Source: an uncultured Opitutaceae bacterium (lineage in GTDB: Bacteria > Verrucomicrobiota > Verrucomicrobiia > Opitutales > Opitutaceae). From it: DNA of 64,000 nt. Position 1 is the stretch's first letter, and each line of letters opens with the position of its first letter. The position numbers were made by a program, and so were the translations under genes. The notes beneath the pieces were generated by a model. That model did not search any database and was not told the DNA's origin. It saw only the letters and a list, made by a program, of their open reading frames with translations. The stretch is taken from assembly GCA_937958045.1 (NCBI GenBank), contig CALFXL010000049.1, forward strand, positions 7,000 through 70,999, written 5' to 3'. Below are positions 1 to 12,093 of the stretch, one piece after another.

Positions 1-254
1 AGAACTATCTTACTCCCGGTGGCAAAGTGGACATTCTCTTCGTCGACGAAAAACCGCTCTCGGTCGATCTCCCCTCCGCCGTGAACCTGAAGGTTATCGA
101 AAGCGCCGAAGGCATCAAGGGTGACACCGCCAGCAACGTCCAGAAGCCGGCCAAACTCGAAACCGGTCTCGTCGTCCAGGTCCCGCTGTTCGTGAAGGAA
201 GGCGAAATCATCCGCGTCTCCACGGCTGACGGCACTTATCTCGGCCGCGCCTAA
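1..254 (+). CDS. efp: Elongation factor P, C-terminal part (5' end outside window)
   Basis: EF-P relieves ribosome stalling at polyproline stretches. Only about the last 83 residues are present: the reading frame is already open at base 3 and ends at TAA 252-254. The C-terminal OB domain shows the family pattern GDTASNVQKPAKLETGLVVQ followed by VPLFVKEGEIIRVSTADGTY. This nearly matches the EF-P signature, in which the VxVPLFI-EGE-IKVDT strand pair closes the protein. The gene is followed at once by a strong hairpin and T-run, so it is probably the last gene of its transcript. The N-terminal KOW domain with the modified Lys/Arg loop lies outside the window. The polyproline-rich secreted protein at 24668 is the kind of protein whose synthesis would need EF-P. 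Confidence 0.95.
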   Translation, partial: NYLTPGGKVDILFVDEKPLSVDLPSAVNLKVIESAEGIKGDTASNVQKPAKLETGLVVQVPLFVKEGEIIRVSTADGTYLGRA

Positions 255-272
255 TCCGTTCTATTTTTTAAC

Positions 273-307
273 GCCCGCGGCATCACTCCCGAAGCCGCGG
301 GCTTTTT
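273..307 (+). terminator. Rho-independent terminator after efp
   Basis: A perfect 9-bp inverted repeat (GCCCGCGGC 273-281, GCCGCGGGC 294-302) with a 12-nt loop is followed by TTTTT at 303-307. It starts 18 bases after the efp stop codon. Confidence 0.9.
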
Positions 308-342
308 AATGCCCACACATAACGCGGAGCGGTTTGTAACCA

Positions 343-2145
343 TTAATTGGATACAGACCGCAACCAGCGTTTCAGACATTTGATGAGCGCGTCTCGCTGC
401 ACCGGCTTGGTAAGAAAGTCGTCCATGCCTGCTTCAAGACACGCTTCGCGATCGAGCGGCATCGCATTCGCCGTCAAAGCCACGATCGGCAGCGTCCCGC
501 GCGGGCGCCGCTCACGGATTCTCCGAGTCGCTTCGAGTCCATCGATCCCCGGCAGGCGCATATCCATCAGTACCAGCGACCACGACCCCGCCAGCGCTTG
601 TGTCACCGCATCCGTGCCATTTTCGACAACCGTCACGGTAAGACCGGCACGCTGAAGCATGACTGCGATCACACGCTGATTCACCGGCTCATCTTCCACG
701 ACGAGTACGCGTCCGCTCAGAACCACCTCTTCGCGATTGTGCTCCTGCCGCGCCGCGGGCGGCGCGTCCGCGATTTCCATGGGCAGTTCGAAATAAAATT
801 CCGAGCCGCTCCCCGGCCGGCTTTTCACATGGATCTTTCCGCCCATGCGCTGCACGAGTTGCTGCGAGATCGCGAGACCGAGACCACTTCCGCCAAACCT
901 CCGCGTCGTCGAGCCGTCGCCCTGACTAAACTTTTCGAACAACTTCGCCTGTGTCACCTCATCCATCCCGATGCCCGTGTCGCGCACGCTAAAATGCAGC
1001 ACGCAAAGACGGTCGCGGGTGGCCACGGTTTTTAACGCCATCTCGACAGAACCGCGCTCGGTGAACTTGACCGCGTTGCCGATCAGATTGGCAAGCACCT
1101 GTTTCAAGCGCGACGGATCGCCCATCACAAGCGGCGGCAACGAGTCATCGATCGAGACAGAATAAGAAAGCTCTTTTTCGTCCGCTCGCGCTGCCATCAA
1201 CGCAGCCGATTCCTCCATCACTTCGGCGGGCGAAAAACGGATATGCTCAAACTCCATCTTGCCGCTCTCGACCTTCGAGATGTCGAGGATGTCGTTGAGC
1301 AGGCGCAGCAATGCATTGGCCGAGTTGAGCGCGACCTCCGTCTGCAAGCGTTGATCCTTCGTCAGCTCCGAATCCTCGAGCAGCTGCAGCATGCCGATCA
1401 CCCCATTCATCGGCGTGCGGATTTCGTGGCTCATCATCGCGAGGAACTCGCTCTTCGCGTGATTCGCAGCTTCCGCGCGCTGCTTTTCCAAATTCAGTCG
1501 TTCGACGAGTTCCTCCTTCTCAAACAACGAGCGATAAAACAGGCGCAGATCCGCGAGATGATCCGCCGCAGAGCTGCGCACAAAGCTGGTATAAATCAAA
1601 GTCGCGATCCCGATCAGCCAGCCTTCGACCGACCATTTCGTGGTGGCCATGAAGGTGAACCCCAGCGGCGCCATGGTGCCGAGCATGTACATCCAGTGAC
1701 AGCTCGCCACCGGCGATAACGAACGCGCCGCGCCCGCGTTCATGCCGACTACGACAAACACCGTGAGGATGCGTGGAAGAAACGCATCGGTGTTCAAAAA
1801 GAGCACGATACCGATTGCCCACATCATCACCGTGGGCGCGAGGCCGATCAGAAACCATCGCCGCCATAGCGGCATCTCCGCGTCGCCACGTGGGCGGCTG
1901 AAGAAAACGCGATTCACCTGCCAGCGCACCGCGGTGATCGCGAGCATCACCCCCAACCACAACGACGTCCACAATGGCGGGAAATGTGACCACACGCCCG
2001 CCGCGAGCAGAATGGGCACGACAAAGTTCGACGACAGACCGAGCCATGCGAGCCGGTGCAGGAGGCGCGTGAGTTCTCCTTCAACTTTAATCTCGAGCGA
2101 GTGGTCGTGTTCTTTCTTTTCCGAGGACTGCTTAGCCAACTGCAT
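343..2145 (-). CDS. Membrane hybrid histidine kinase with C-terminal receiver
   Basis: This 600-residue sensor kinase should autophosphorylate and pass phosphate to its own receiver. Residues about 35-190 hold five or six hydrophobic segments with little between them, so sensing is probably intramembrane. A short coiled linker leads to the HisKA H-box SHEIRTPMNGVIGML (His about 240). The HATPase domain has N-box NLIGNAVKF and G-boxes DTGIGMDE and GGSGLGLAI. The receiver starts near residue 480 (VLVVEDEPVNQ), has its acceptor Asp near 527 in LVLMDMRLPG and ends with the Lys of LTKPV. No Hpt domain is present, so any onward phosphotransfer partner is elsewhere. A purine-rich GGAACAGG lies just upstream of the ATG. 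The signal is unknown. The gene stands between efp (opposite strand) and the RlmI-like gene. Confidence 0.9.
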   Translation of the reverse strand: MQLAKQSSEKKEHDHSLEIKVEGELTRLLHRLAWLGLSSNFVVPILLAAGVWSHFPPLWTSLWLGVMLAITAVRWQVNRVFFSRPRGDAEMPLWRRWFLIGLAPTVMMWAIGIVLFLNTDAFLPRILTVFVVVGMNAGAARSLSPVASCHWMYMLGTMAPLGFTFMATTKWSVEGWLIGIATLIYTSFVRSSAADHLADLRLFYRSLFEKEELVERLNLEKQRAEAANHAKSEFLAMMSHEIRTPMNGVIGMLQLLEDSELTKDQRLQTEVALNSANALLRLLNDILDISKVESGKMEFEHIRFSPAEVMEESAALMAARADEKELSYSVSIDDSLPPLVMGDPSRLKQVLANLIGNAVKFTERGSVEMALKTVATRDRLCVLHFSVRDTGIGMDEVTQAKLFEKFSQGDGSTTRRFGGSGLGLAISQQLVQRMGGKIHVKSRPGSGSEFYFELPMEIADAPPAARQEHNREEVVLSGRVLVVEDEPVNQRVIAVMLQRAGLTVTVVENGTDAVTQALAGSWSLVLMDMRLPGIDGLEATRRIRERRPRGTLPIVALTANAMPLDREACLEAGMDDFLTKPVQRDALIKCLKRWLRSVSN

Positions 2146-2185
2146 GCCTACCTGTTCCCTTTCTGCGCGCCTCGCTTTTCGATTC

Positions 2186-3430
2186 TCACAGCACTCGCGC
2201 CCACAGCACCTTCAGGTAGCGGCTCTCAAGGCAGTTTGAATAAACGGGATGATCCGGGCCCGGCCCCGTGCGATCGAAAAATTGCAACCGGCGCTGCAGA
2301 CGATGCGCGGCCTTGATCGCGTGCTGTTCAAAATCCTCGAGACTCAACAAACCCGAGCACGAACACGTCACAAAAATTCCCCCCGGCTTCACGAGCGAGA
2401 TGGCGAGCTGATTAAGATCCTCGTACTTCTGGCGTCCCTCCCAGTTGCCGCCTTCCTCGCGGGTGAAAATAAACTTCGGCGGATCGAGCACGACGACGTC
2501 CCACTTCTCTCCGTTGGACTGCATCTGCCTCGCGTAGGCAAAGGCGTCTGTATGGACAAACTTGATACGCGCCTGGTTGAGATTCGCGTTCCGTTTCGCC
2601 TGCGCGATCGCCTTCTCATCGAGATCGACCGCGGTCACGTCTTCCGCGCCACCCGCGATCTTGGCATTGAGCGAAAAGCCGCCGGTGTAGCAGCAGAGAT
2701 CGAGCACCCGCGCGCCTTGGGTGAAACGCGCGAGCGCACGACGGTTTTCACGCTGATCGCAGAAGAAACCCGTTTTGTGACCTTCGGAGAAATTCACTTC
2801 GTAGCGAATGCCATGCTCCCGGATCTTCACCGTCTGCGGTGCGGCCGCATTTGTTTCGTTGAAGGTCGACGGCTTGATGCCTTCGAGGCTGCCGATGTCG
2901 TGATCGACATGCACGCGCGCGAACTTCGTGCCCGCGAGCTCATGAATCAACGGCAGCCATTTCGGCAGTCGTTGCGCGATGCCCAAGCTGTACACTTCGC
3001 ATAGCAGCGTATCGCCGTAGCGGTCGATCGTGAGCCCGCTGAGACCATCGCCGTCCGAGTTGATCAAACGATACGCGTCCGTCGTTTCATCGAGCTTGAA
3101 AATCTCGCGTCGCAATTGCACCGCACGACGGATCGCCTGCTCGAAATAACTTTCGTTCACCGGCTCAAGGGAGTGCGAGACCACGCGCAGCACCATCTTC
3201 GCGCGCGGGTTGTAGAGACCGCCGCCGGCGAGATTGCCGTTCTTGTCGTACACGTTGACGAAGTCGCCCGGTTTCGCGTCTGGCGAAACCTGTCCGAGCA
3301 ACCGCGGAAAAATCGCGGGCTGAAACGTAAAGTACTTCAGCTGCGCCCAAGGCCGTGCCCACTGCGAGCGATCGATCGCCGCAGGCGATGGCTTCTCAAT
3401 TTTATCGGGACGCATTTCGTCGTCAGACAT
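2186..3430 (-). CDS. rlmI: Class I SAM-dependent rRNA cytosine methyltransferase, RlmI-like
   Basis: Likely methylates a cytosine C5 in 23S rRNA. An N-terminal PUA-like segment (residues about 25-100, with the NPRAKMVLRV strand) precedes the RlmI central domain (GDGLSGLTIDRYGD). A Rossmann methyltransferase domain follows: SAM motif VLDLCCYTGGFSLNA, acidic motif VTAVDLDEKA, motif IV VVLDPPKF, and the Cys-containing motif VTCSCSG expected of m5C enzymes. An upstream in-frame start exists at 3496, but ATG 3430 is preceded by GGAAGGTGAGG at good spacing and is preferred, giving 414 residues. The exact rRNA target (RlmI or RlmK type) cannot be told from sequence alone. The gene lies 40 bp upstream of the hybrid kinase on the same strand. 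Confidence 0.88.
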   Translation of the reverse strand: MSDDEMRPDKIEKPSPAAIDRSQWARPWAQLKYFTFQPAIFPRLLGQVSPDAKPGDFVNVYDKNGNLAGGGLYNPRAKMVLRVVSHSLEPVNESYFEQAIRRAVQLRREIFKLDETTDAYRLINSDGDGLSGLTIDRYGDTLLCEVYSLGIAQRLPKWLPLIHELAGTKFARVHVDHDIGSLEGIKPSTFNETNAAAPQTVKIREHGIRYEVNFSEGHKTGFFCDQRENRRALARFTQGARVLDLCCYTGGFSLNAKIAGGAEDVTAVDLDEKAIAQAKRNANLNQARIKFVHTDAFAYARQMQSNGEKWDVVVLDPPKFIFTREEGGNWEGRQKYEDLNQLAISLVKPGGIFVTCSCSGLLSLEDFEQHAIKAAHRLQRRLQFFDRTGPGPDHPVYSNCLESRYLKVLWARVL

Positions 3431-3490
3431 GCGCCTCACCTTCCCGCCCGCGTCGCGCGTCCGCAATGGCGATTTTTTGCACAAACAAAA

Positions 3491-3512
3491 AAGCACCGCG
3501 ATTGCGGTGCTT
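3491..3512 (-). terminator. Rho-independent terminator of the TlpA-like gene
   Basis: A 9-bp perfect stem (3491-3499 with 3504-3512) encloses a GATT loop. Read on the minus strand it is followed by TTTTGTTTGTGC and then more T residues. It lies 38 bases downstream of the stop codon at 3550 and insulates the methyltransferase gene. Confidence 0.8.
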
Positions 3513-3549
3513 ATAAGGGGAGTTTGTTCGCGAAGCGTTCGTGCGATGT

Positions 3550-4383
3550 TTACTCGCCGAGGAGTTTCACGAGCGCTTGCTCCAGCGCGGCGCCGCGCAG
3601 GTTCCTGCCGACGATGCGACCTTCGCCGTCGATCAACAGCGTGAAGGGAATCGCGGTCACGCCGTATTGATTAGCGAGTTTGCTGTCCCAAAACTTGCCG
3701 TCGAAAATCTGCGGCCAAGCGATGCCGTTCTTTTCGAGGTAGTTCTTCAACGCCGCTTCATCGCGATCCAAGCTGATGCCAATCACTTCGAATCCGCGCG
3801 GCTGAAACTTTTTGTACGCGGCGATCACGTTCGGCATTTCTTGCACGCACGGGCCGCACCACGTCGCCCAGAAGTCGAGCAGCACTACTTTGCCGCGATA
3901 TTTTCCGACGGAGATGTCGTTGCCGTTGAGGTCCTTCTCCGCGAAGTCGGGAAACATCTTGCCCTCGGCCAACGCGGCTTGCGCGGCGGCGGCGGCTTTT
4001 TGTTTATCCACCATTTCGAGGATTCTATCGACCTGCTGCGCCTGCGACGAATTTGGGAAATCCTTCTTCAACTGGAGAAACACGTCGCCAGCTTTGTCGA
4101 AATCTTCGAGCACCTGCAGATAGATCGTACCTTTCACGACGAGTATTTGCGCGGCCTCGTCGGTTTGCTCGCTCTTGTATTCCTGCACGAGCGCGTCGAG
4201 TTGCTTCAGTTCGTCAGCGAGCGTGGACTCGGAGATGTCGGGTTGATTGAGTTTGGCGCGCACGTTTTCCACCACAGCGGCGAGCTTCGACCGAAGCGTG
4301 TCTTGGGCGTTGTCCGCCGCACGCAGGGGTAACAGCAGGGATCCGCAGAGGGCGCAGAGCGCGAGAATCGTTTTGAGGTGCAT
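3550..4383 (-). CDS. Secreted TlpA/ResA-like thiol-disulfide oxidoreductase
   Basis: A periplasmic thioredoxin-fold protein. The start at 4383 puts a typical signal peptide first (MHLKTILALCALCGSLLL, then AAD). Residues about 30-135 form a charged helical region with TPR-like character. The C-terminal thioredoxin domain begins at FPDFAEKDLNGNDISVG. It carries the redox motif WATWCGPC followed by VQEMP, the cis-Pro TAIPFTLL and the family strand KVVLLDFW. These features match AhpC/TSA-Redoxin members used for cytochrome maturation or general thiol reduction. An alternative start at 4425 would add 14 residues. The gene is followed by its own terminator and sits 48 bases after the isomerase gene, so the two may be co-transcribed. 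The physiological substrate is not evident. Confidence 0.85.
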   Translation of the reverse strand: MHLKTILALCALCGSLLLPLRAADNAQDTLRSKLAAVVENVRAKLNQPDISESTLADELKQLDALVQEYKSEQTDEAAQILVVKGTIYLQVLEDFDKAGDVFLQLKKDFPNSSQAQQVDRILEMVDKQKAAAAAQAALAEGKMFPDFAEKDLNGNDISVGKYRGKVVLLDFWATWCGPCVQEMPNVIAAYKKFQPRGFEVIGISLDRDEAALKNYLEKNGIAWPQIFDGKFWDSKLANQYGVTAIPFTLLIDGEGRIVGRNLRGAALEQALVKLLGE

Positions 4384-4431
4384 AAATGGGAATGGAGGAA
4401 TGATCCCGCTCCCGGCCAAACGCAACCGCGC

Positions 4432-5388
4432 TTATTGCGCAGGGAACGCCGCGTCGATCAGCGCTTCGATGCGCCGCTTGGAATCTTTCACCGCTTCCAC
4501 CGGAATACGTGGGCCAAACTCCAGCGTGAGCAGGTGATGCGGTTTCCAGAACGAGCTCACCATTTCGAAATCGATCTGGCCCGAGCCGATCGGTTGGTGA
4601 TCGCGTCCGTCGGGAGTGACGTCGTGCAAATGAAAACCGAGCAGGCGATCCGCATTCTTCGCGAGATGTTCGCGATGCGTGAGCAACGCCAGCTGCTCTT
4701 TGATGTGCGCGTGGCCGGTGTCGTGCCAATAACCGGCCGTGTGCGGCTGCGCGATGTCGCCGAGCAATTCTTCGAAATCGCTGTCGAGGGGCAGCTCGGC
4801 CGCGTCCTCGCGATTCTCAAGTCCGAGCGACACACCTCGCTCCACCGCGTGCATACGGATTTCTTCGAGGCTCAATTTCACCTGCTGCCAGTAAGTGGTT
4901 TTGCGCGCCTGCAGCTTCTTCAACGCTTTGTCGCGCAGCGCGAGATAACGCGCATCGCTCGAGAGTTTCACGCCCGGATGACGCTCGAAATACGCTTCGA
5001 GTTTTTTCACCGGATTAAACCAACCCAAGCGCACGCTGCCCAAATGCATCACGAGCACGCGCGCTTTCACTTGCTGGCTGAAATCGAGCGAGCGGCGAGT
5101 CGAGCGCAGCCATTGATCGTGCTCCTGATAATCCGTGGACGACGGCTGGAAGAGATTCGGCGCGGCCTGCATCACACCGGTCGGCAGCGGGCAGAAATTA
5201 TGCGTCGAGCTGACCTGGATGACGCCCTCCTCCACCGCTTTCAGAATGCCCGGCACCAGCGTGATGCGGATGCCGTGACTCAGCTCCACGTACGAAAACC
5301 CGAGATCGGCGATCTCGCGCAACATCGCGTAACCGTCGGTATGGCGGGAGGAACACCAACTGGTCGAAAGGGCGAGGACAGGTCTCAT
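4432..5388 (-). CDS. Sugar phosphate isomerase/epimerase-like TIM-barrel protein
   Basis: A single-domain protein of about 318 residues of the xylose-isomerase-like/AP endonuclease 2 TIM-barrel superfamily. Visible landmarks are the first strand LALSTSW, FSYVELSHG, RVLVMHLGSVRLG, SLGLENRED (the Glu commonly binds metal), YWHDTGHAHI (Asp and His) and FHLHDVTPDGRDHQPIGSG near the end, all usual metal-site positions in this superfamily. The start at 5388 is chosen because barrel strand 1 begins there; a start at 5427 would add 13 residues of low-complexity sequence. Substrate and reaction are not predictable. It may be co-transcribed with the TlpA-like gene, but a terminator at 5450-5481 separates it from rpsU. 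Confidence 0.75.
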   Translation of the reverse strand: MRPVLALSTSWCSSRHTDGYAMLREIADLGFSYVELSHGIRITLVPGILKAVEEGVIQVSSTHNFCPLPTGVMQAAPNLFQPSSTDYQEHDQWLRSTRRSLDFSQQVKARVLVMHLGSVRLGWFNPVKKLEAYFERHPGVKLSSDARYLALRDKALKKLQARKTTYWQQVKLSLEEIRMHAVERGVSLGLENREDAAELPLDSDFEELLGDIAQPHTAGYWHDTGHAHIKEQLALLTHREHLAKNADRLLGFHLHDVTPDGRDHQPIGSGQIDFEMVSSFWKPHHLLTLEFGPRIPVEAVKDSKRRIEALIDAAFPAQ

Positions 5389-5449
5389 GGCAAACAAAGC
5401 AGGCGCATCAGCAGGAATGCGGCCCATATGGGCATGTTAACAAACAAAA

Positions 5450-5481
5450 CAACCGCGTCCCGACAGGTCGGAACGCGGTTG
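5450..5481 (-). terminator. Rho-independent terminator of rpsU
   Basis: A 9-bp perfect stem (CAACCGCGT 5450-5458 with ACGCGGTTG 5473-5481). On the minus strand it is followed by TTTTGTTTGTTAAC. It starts 36 bases past the rpsU stop codon. Confidence 0.85.
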
Positions 5482-5516
5482 TCGAAAATCGGAAGGCACG
5501 CGTGTAGCGTGGTTGA

Positions 5517-5714
5517 TTAGCTGGCGTGGCGACGGCGCAGCATCGCGGTGAAGGCCATGACCTTCTCCTTGCGGCGACGCTTTTCGCACGGCTTCTCGCA
5601 GTAGCGCTTCGCGCGGACACCCTTGATGATGTTCTCGCGCTCGAGCTTCTTCTTCATGCGACGGAGCGCACGGTCGATGGGCTCGTTTTTGCGGATTTTG
5701 ATTTCGATGGACAT
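5517..5714 (-). CDS. rpsU: Small ribosomal subunit protein bS21
   Basis: A 65-residue ribosomal protein of the 30S platform. Starting at ATG 5714 it begins MSIEIKIRKNEPIDRALRRM and continues with KKKLERENIIKGVRAKRY, the classic bS21 pattern. It ends in a very basic tail (EKRRRKEKVMAFTAMLRRR). Length and composition fit the family; a longer in-frame extension to 5780 is not expected to be used. It is monocistronic between its own terminator and the divergent dnaE gene, with about 120 bp of shared upstream DNA. Confidence 0.95.
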   Translation of the reverse strand: MSIEIKIRKNEPIDRALRRMKKKLERENIIKGVRAKRYCEKPCEKRRRKEKVMAFTAMLRRRHAS

Positions 5715-5836
5715 GTGTCGGGACAGGATTGGAAACGGGAAAAAGGTCATGACTACGCCAAGGGCCTCACGCCTCGTCAACGGCTTTTTTCCACCCTTCT
5801 CGCGGACTCCACGCTTGCGGGGCTGGCCGGGCTCCG

Positions 5837-9490
<3,654 letters not shown>

Positions 9491-9527
9491 CGCTTCGCGA
9501 ACGATCGCGTTCTCCGCGTCGCCGCGG

Positions 9528-10199
9528 TTAAAACTCAAACAGTTCATCCTGCCGCAGCGCCTCGCGTTTGGCGGGATTCGCCGTGCTCATCTGCAACAAC
9601 CACGGCACCGTCATGCGCGCAAAATCCGGACGGCGTCCGAGCGCGATGAGCAACAGCGCAGCCGCCAGCGCATCATACAACGCCGCATGATACCGGCGAC
9701 GATCGGCCGGACAATGTTCAGCCGCGAGCGCGTCGAGCTCGTCCTGCAAACGAAATATCACGATCAGTTCGGAAAGTTTGCCCGTGCCGATTTGCGGAAA
9801 CAGCTCCGCATAAATCCGGCCCGTATCGATCCACGGCCCCCAGTCCGCGATCATCTTTCCCGGCCATGCGAAATCGGGCGACACACGCGGATAAGCCCAC
9901 ACAGCCTTGATCAGCGAATTTTCCGCCTGCGCATAGTGCGCGGCCAGCGGTCCGCTCGCGCGCATCGCCGCGAAGCGCGAAAACTCGTCCGCAAACGGCG
10001 CCTGACTCGCGACCGCATCCGCGCTGAGACCGTGCACGGCCTCGTCTTCAGGACGCACATGCCCCGTTGCACGGCAAAGCCGTGTCGCTGTTTCGACCAC
10101 CATGCCGCCGTGCAACGTGACCACGCCATATTCGAGGATTCCAGACGCGACACTCCCCTCGAAATCAACGAAATGGATGGGCACGTGAGTCCAGCGCAT
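9528..10199 (-). CDS. DEDDh 3'-5' exonuclease family protein (DnaQ/epsilon-like)
   Basis: A protein of about 223 residues with the RNase-T/DnaQ exonuclease layout. Motif I is HFVDFEGS (Asp-x-Glu), motif II lies around AHYAQAENSLIK, and an Asp occurs in WIDTGRIYAELFP. Motif III is YHAALYDALAAA, in which His and Asp are five apart as in DEDDh enzymes. Start ATG 10199 is chosen because the fold begins a few residues later; the frame is open up to 10331. It is convergent with dnaE and ends 38 bases from it. That placement invites the idea of a proofreading partner, but the sequence is divergent from standard DnaQ and could equally be a repair or RNA-trimming exonuclease. Confidence 0.72.
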   Translation of the reverse strand: MRWTHVPIHFVDFEGSVASGILEYGVVTLHGGMVVETATRLCRATGHVRPEDEAVHGLSADAVASQAPFADEFSRFAAMRASGPLAAHYAQAENSLIKAVWAYPRVSPDFAWPGKMIADWGPWIDTGRIYAELFPQIGTGKLSELIVIFRLQDELDALAAEHCPADRRRYHAALYDALAAALLLIALGRRPDFARMTVPWLLQMSTANPAKREALRQDELFEF

Positions 10200-10384
10200 G
10201 ACGCGCAATGAGGTGGCCGGGAATATCTTCGATGACACGGAAAAAAGCAGAGGGAATTTACCCCAGTAAACGATCAGGCTACTCCGTCCGCGCGCAATTC
10301 TCCCGGCAGCGAGCGGCGGTTTCTTAACCACGCCCCGCCGATTTGTCCGTGATTTCCGCCGGCGCGTGTGTTTCGTGGATATCC

Positions 10385-11152
10385 ATGCATCTGGATTCCT
10401 ATCGCACGTTCCTGATCGAGCTGGCTGAGCGCAGCGGCGATTTCATCCGTCCCTATTTCGCGAATCCGGAGCTCACCGTCGAAATCAAGTCCGACGACTC
10501 TCCCGTCACCCTCGCCGACCGCGGCGCCGAACAACTCCTGCGCGAACTCATCGCCAAAAAATTCCCCGATCACGGGATCGTCGGCGAAGAGTTTGGCAAT
10601 GAACGCGACGATGCCGAGTGGGTCTGGGTGCTCGACCCGATCGACGGCACCAAATCGTTCATGTCCGCCGTGCCGCTCTTCGGAACGCTCATCGCGCTCA
10701 TGCATCGCGGCCAACCCGTGCTCGGCGCGATTCATCAACCTATCCTCCGCCAGCTCATGATCGGCGATGGCGTGACGACCACGCTCAACGGCCGCGCGGT
10801 GCGTATCCGAAGCTCCACTACAGCGATCGAAAACGCCACGCTGCTCACCAGCGATCCGCTCAATCCCGCCAAGTATCGCAACGGCGCCGCCTACGATGCG
10901 CTGCAGAAGCGCGCGCGGCTCGTTCGTACATGGGGCGATTGTTATGGCTACCTACTGCTCGCCGGCGGCTGGGCCGACATCATGCTCGATCCAATCATGA
11001 ACCCGTGGGACATCCAGGCGCTCATCCCGATCGTTCGCGGCGCCGGCGGTGTGATCACCGATTGGACGGGCAGCGATCCCGTCAAAGCCGACTCGATCGT
11101 CGCCGCCTCGCCGCAGCTGCATCCGCAAGTCATCGCCGCGCTTAATTCATAA
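10385..11152 (+). CDS. hisN: Inositol-monophosphatase-family histidinol-phosphatase (HisN type)
   Basis: A Mg-dependent, Li-sensitive-type phosphatase of 255 residues. Visible motifs are GIVGEEFGNE (metal-binding Glu), WVLDPIDGTKSFM (the DPIDGT signature) and GDCYGYLLLAGGWADIMLDP followed by MNPWDIQALIPIV. The WGDCYGY plus MNPWD combination is characteristic of HisN-type histidinol-phosphatases rather than general inositol monophosphatases, so histidine biosynthesis is the favoured role. Substrate range in this family is broad. ATG 10385 is preferred over 10343 because the fold starts with the first helix there. It is divergent from the exonuclease gene and shares about 185 bp of upstream DNA with it. 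No other his genes are in the window. Confidence 0.82.
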   Translation: MHLDSYRTFLIELAERSGDFIRPYFANPELTVEIKSDDSPVTLADRGAEQLLRELIAKKFPDHGIVGEEFGNERDDAEWVWVLDPIDGTKSFMSAVPLFGTLIALMHRGQPVLGAIHQPILRQLMIGDGVTTTLNGRAVRIRSSTTAIENATLLTSDPLNPAKYRNGAAYDALQKRARLVRTWGDCYGYLLLAGGWADIMLDPIMNPWDIQALIPIVRGAGGVITDWTGSDPVKADSIVAASPQLHPQVIAALNS

Positions 11153-11158
11153 AAGAAA

Positions 11159-11188
11159 AACCGGCGCAGCCTCACGACCGCGCCGGTT
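11159..11188 (-). terminator. Terminator between convergent hisN and DUF2059 genes
   Basis: A 9-bp stem AACCGGCGC (11159-11167) with GCGCCGGTT (11180-11188). The minus-strand side runs into TTTTTCTTTT, so it mainly serves the leftward gene, but it sits right after the hisN stop and could act both ways. Confidence 0.8.
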
Positions 11189-11215
11189 GATAGATAAAAA
11201 CCAAATCGTTTCGGC

Positions 11216-12004
11216 TTACTGACCGGAGGGCGCCGCAGCGTCTGTCTCCGCAGCCTTGGACTCGATCTTCGCTTTTTGTTGTGCGTGGAATTCCTGGCCG
11301 ATTTGCCCGATTTTCGGCATCGCAGCCATCATGCGCGGCATCATGAGCTCTTGCACGCGCCCCTGAATTTCCGGCTGTTTGGCGATCATCGCTTTGCCCG
11401 CCGGCGTGGAGTTAAACGCCGCCATCGCCGCGAGCTCTTCCTTGGTGAAAGCCTCGGCGTAGAGCTGCACCATGTCTTTTTTCATCTGCTCGGGATTGAT
11501 GGCTTCGATCATCGCATCGAGCAGCTTCTTCTGAAACGCTTGGAGATCAGCCTCGTCGATTTTTCCGCCGAGTTGCTTCTCCATCTGAGAGCTCATCATC
11601 TTATGCTGCGCCTCGAGTTGCTTCTCGAGCGTACGCGTCAGCATCTCTTCGATTTGCAGCGATTCGAAGACGGCCTCGGCATCAGCCAGGGTTGCTTTCG
11701 TGCCTTGAGCGACGCTCGCCGTGCCGTCGTACTTCTCGCTGGCGAGTTTCACGAAATACGTTTTGCCGCCTTTCTCGACGGTCAGCTCTTTCTTGTTCGG
11801 GTCGTAGCTCTTCAGCACATAACCATCGAACTCGCCGCCGATTTTCACCCAACCGGTGCGCGTGGCACCGTCATTCACAAGGCCGAAATGCTGGGCATTG
11901 CTCAGGGTCAACACGCCATTAAGCGTCAACGGCGCGGGTTCGGCGGCAAAGGCCGCGGACGAGATCGCGACCAAAGCCGCGAGAATCAGGTTTTTTAGTT
12001 TCAT
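11216..12004 (-). CDS. Secreted DUF2059-domain protein
   Basis: A 262-residue exported protein of unknown function. It begins with a clear signal peptide (MKLKNLILAALVAISSAAFA, then AEP). Residues about 25-95 form a small beta-rich domain (GVLTLSNAQHFGLVNDGATR; GGKTYFVKLASEKYDG). Residues about 105-235 match the DUF2059 helical pattern: MLTRTLEKQLEAQHKMM, FQKKLLDAMIEAINPEQM, the highly typical LYAEAFTKEELAAMAAFNSTPAGKAM, then MMPRMMAAMP. DUF2059 proteins are periplasmic and uncharacterised in mechanism. It is monocistronic with its own terminator; the neighbours suggest no role. Confidence 0.8.
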   Translation of the reverse strand: MKLKNLILAALVAISSAAFAAEPAPLTLNGVLTLSNAQHFGLVNDGATRTGWVKIGGEFDGYVLKSYDPNKKELTVEKGGKTYFVKLASEKYDGTASVAQGTKATLADAEAVFESLQIEEMLTRTLEKQLEAQHKMMSSQMEKQLGGKIDEADLQAFQKKLLDAMIEAINPEQMKKDMVQLYAEAFTKEELAAMAAFNSTPAGKAMIAKQPEIQGRVQELMMPRMMAAMPKIGQIGQEFHAQQKAKIESKAAETDAAAPSGQ

Positions 12005-12093
12005 GGGGAAATTTTGAGAGCCTTCGCGCCGTGCGTATCAAGTGATGACCGACACAACGCTCGTGCCTGTTAGTAACCGCCTGCTTCGCTTCC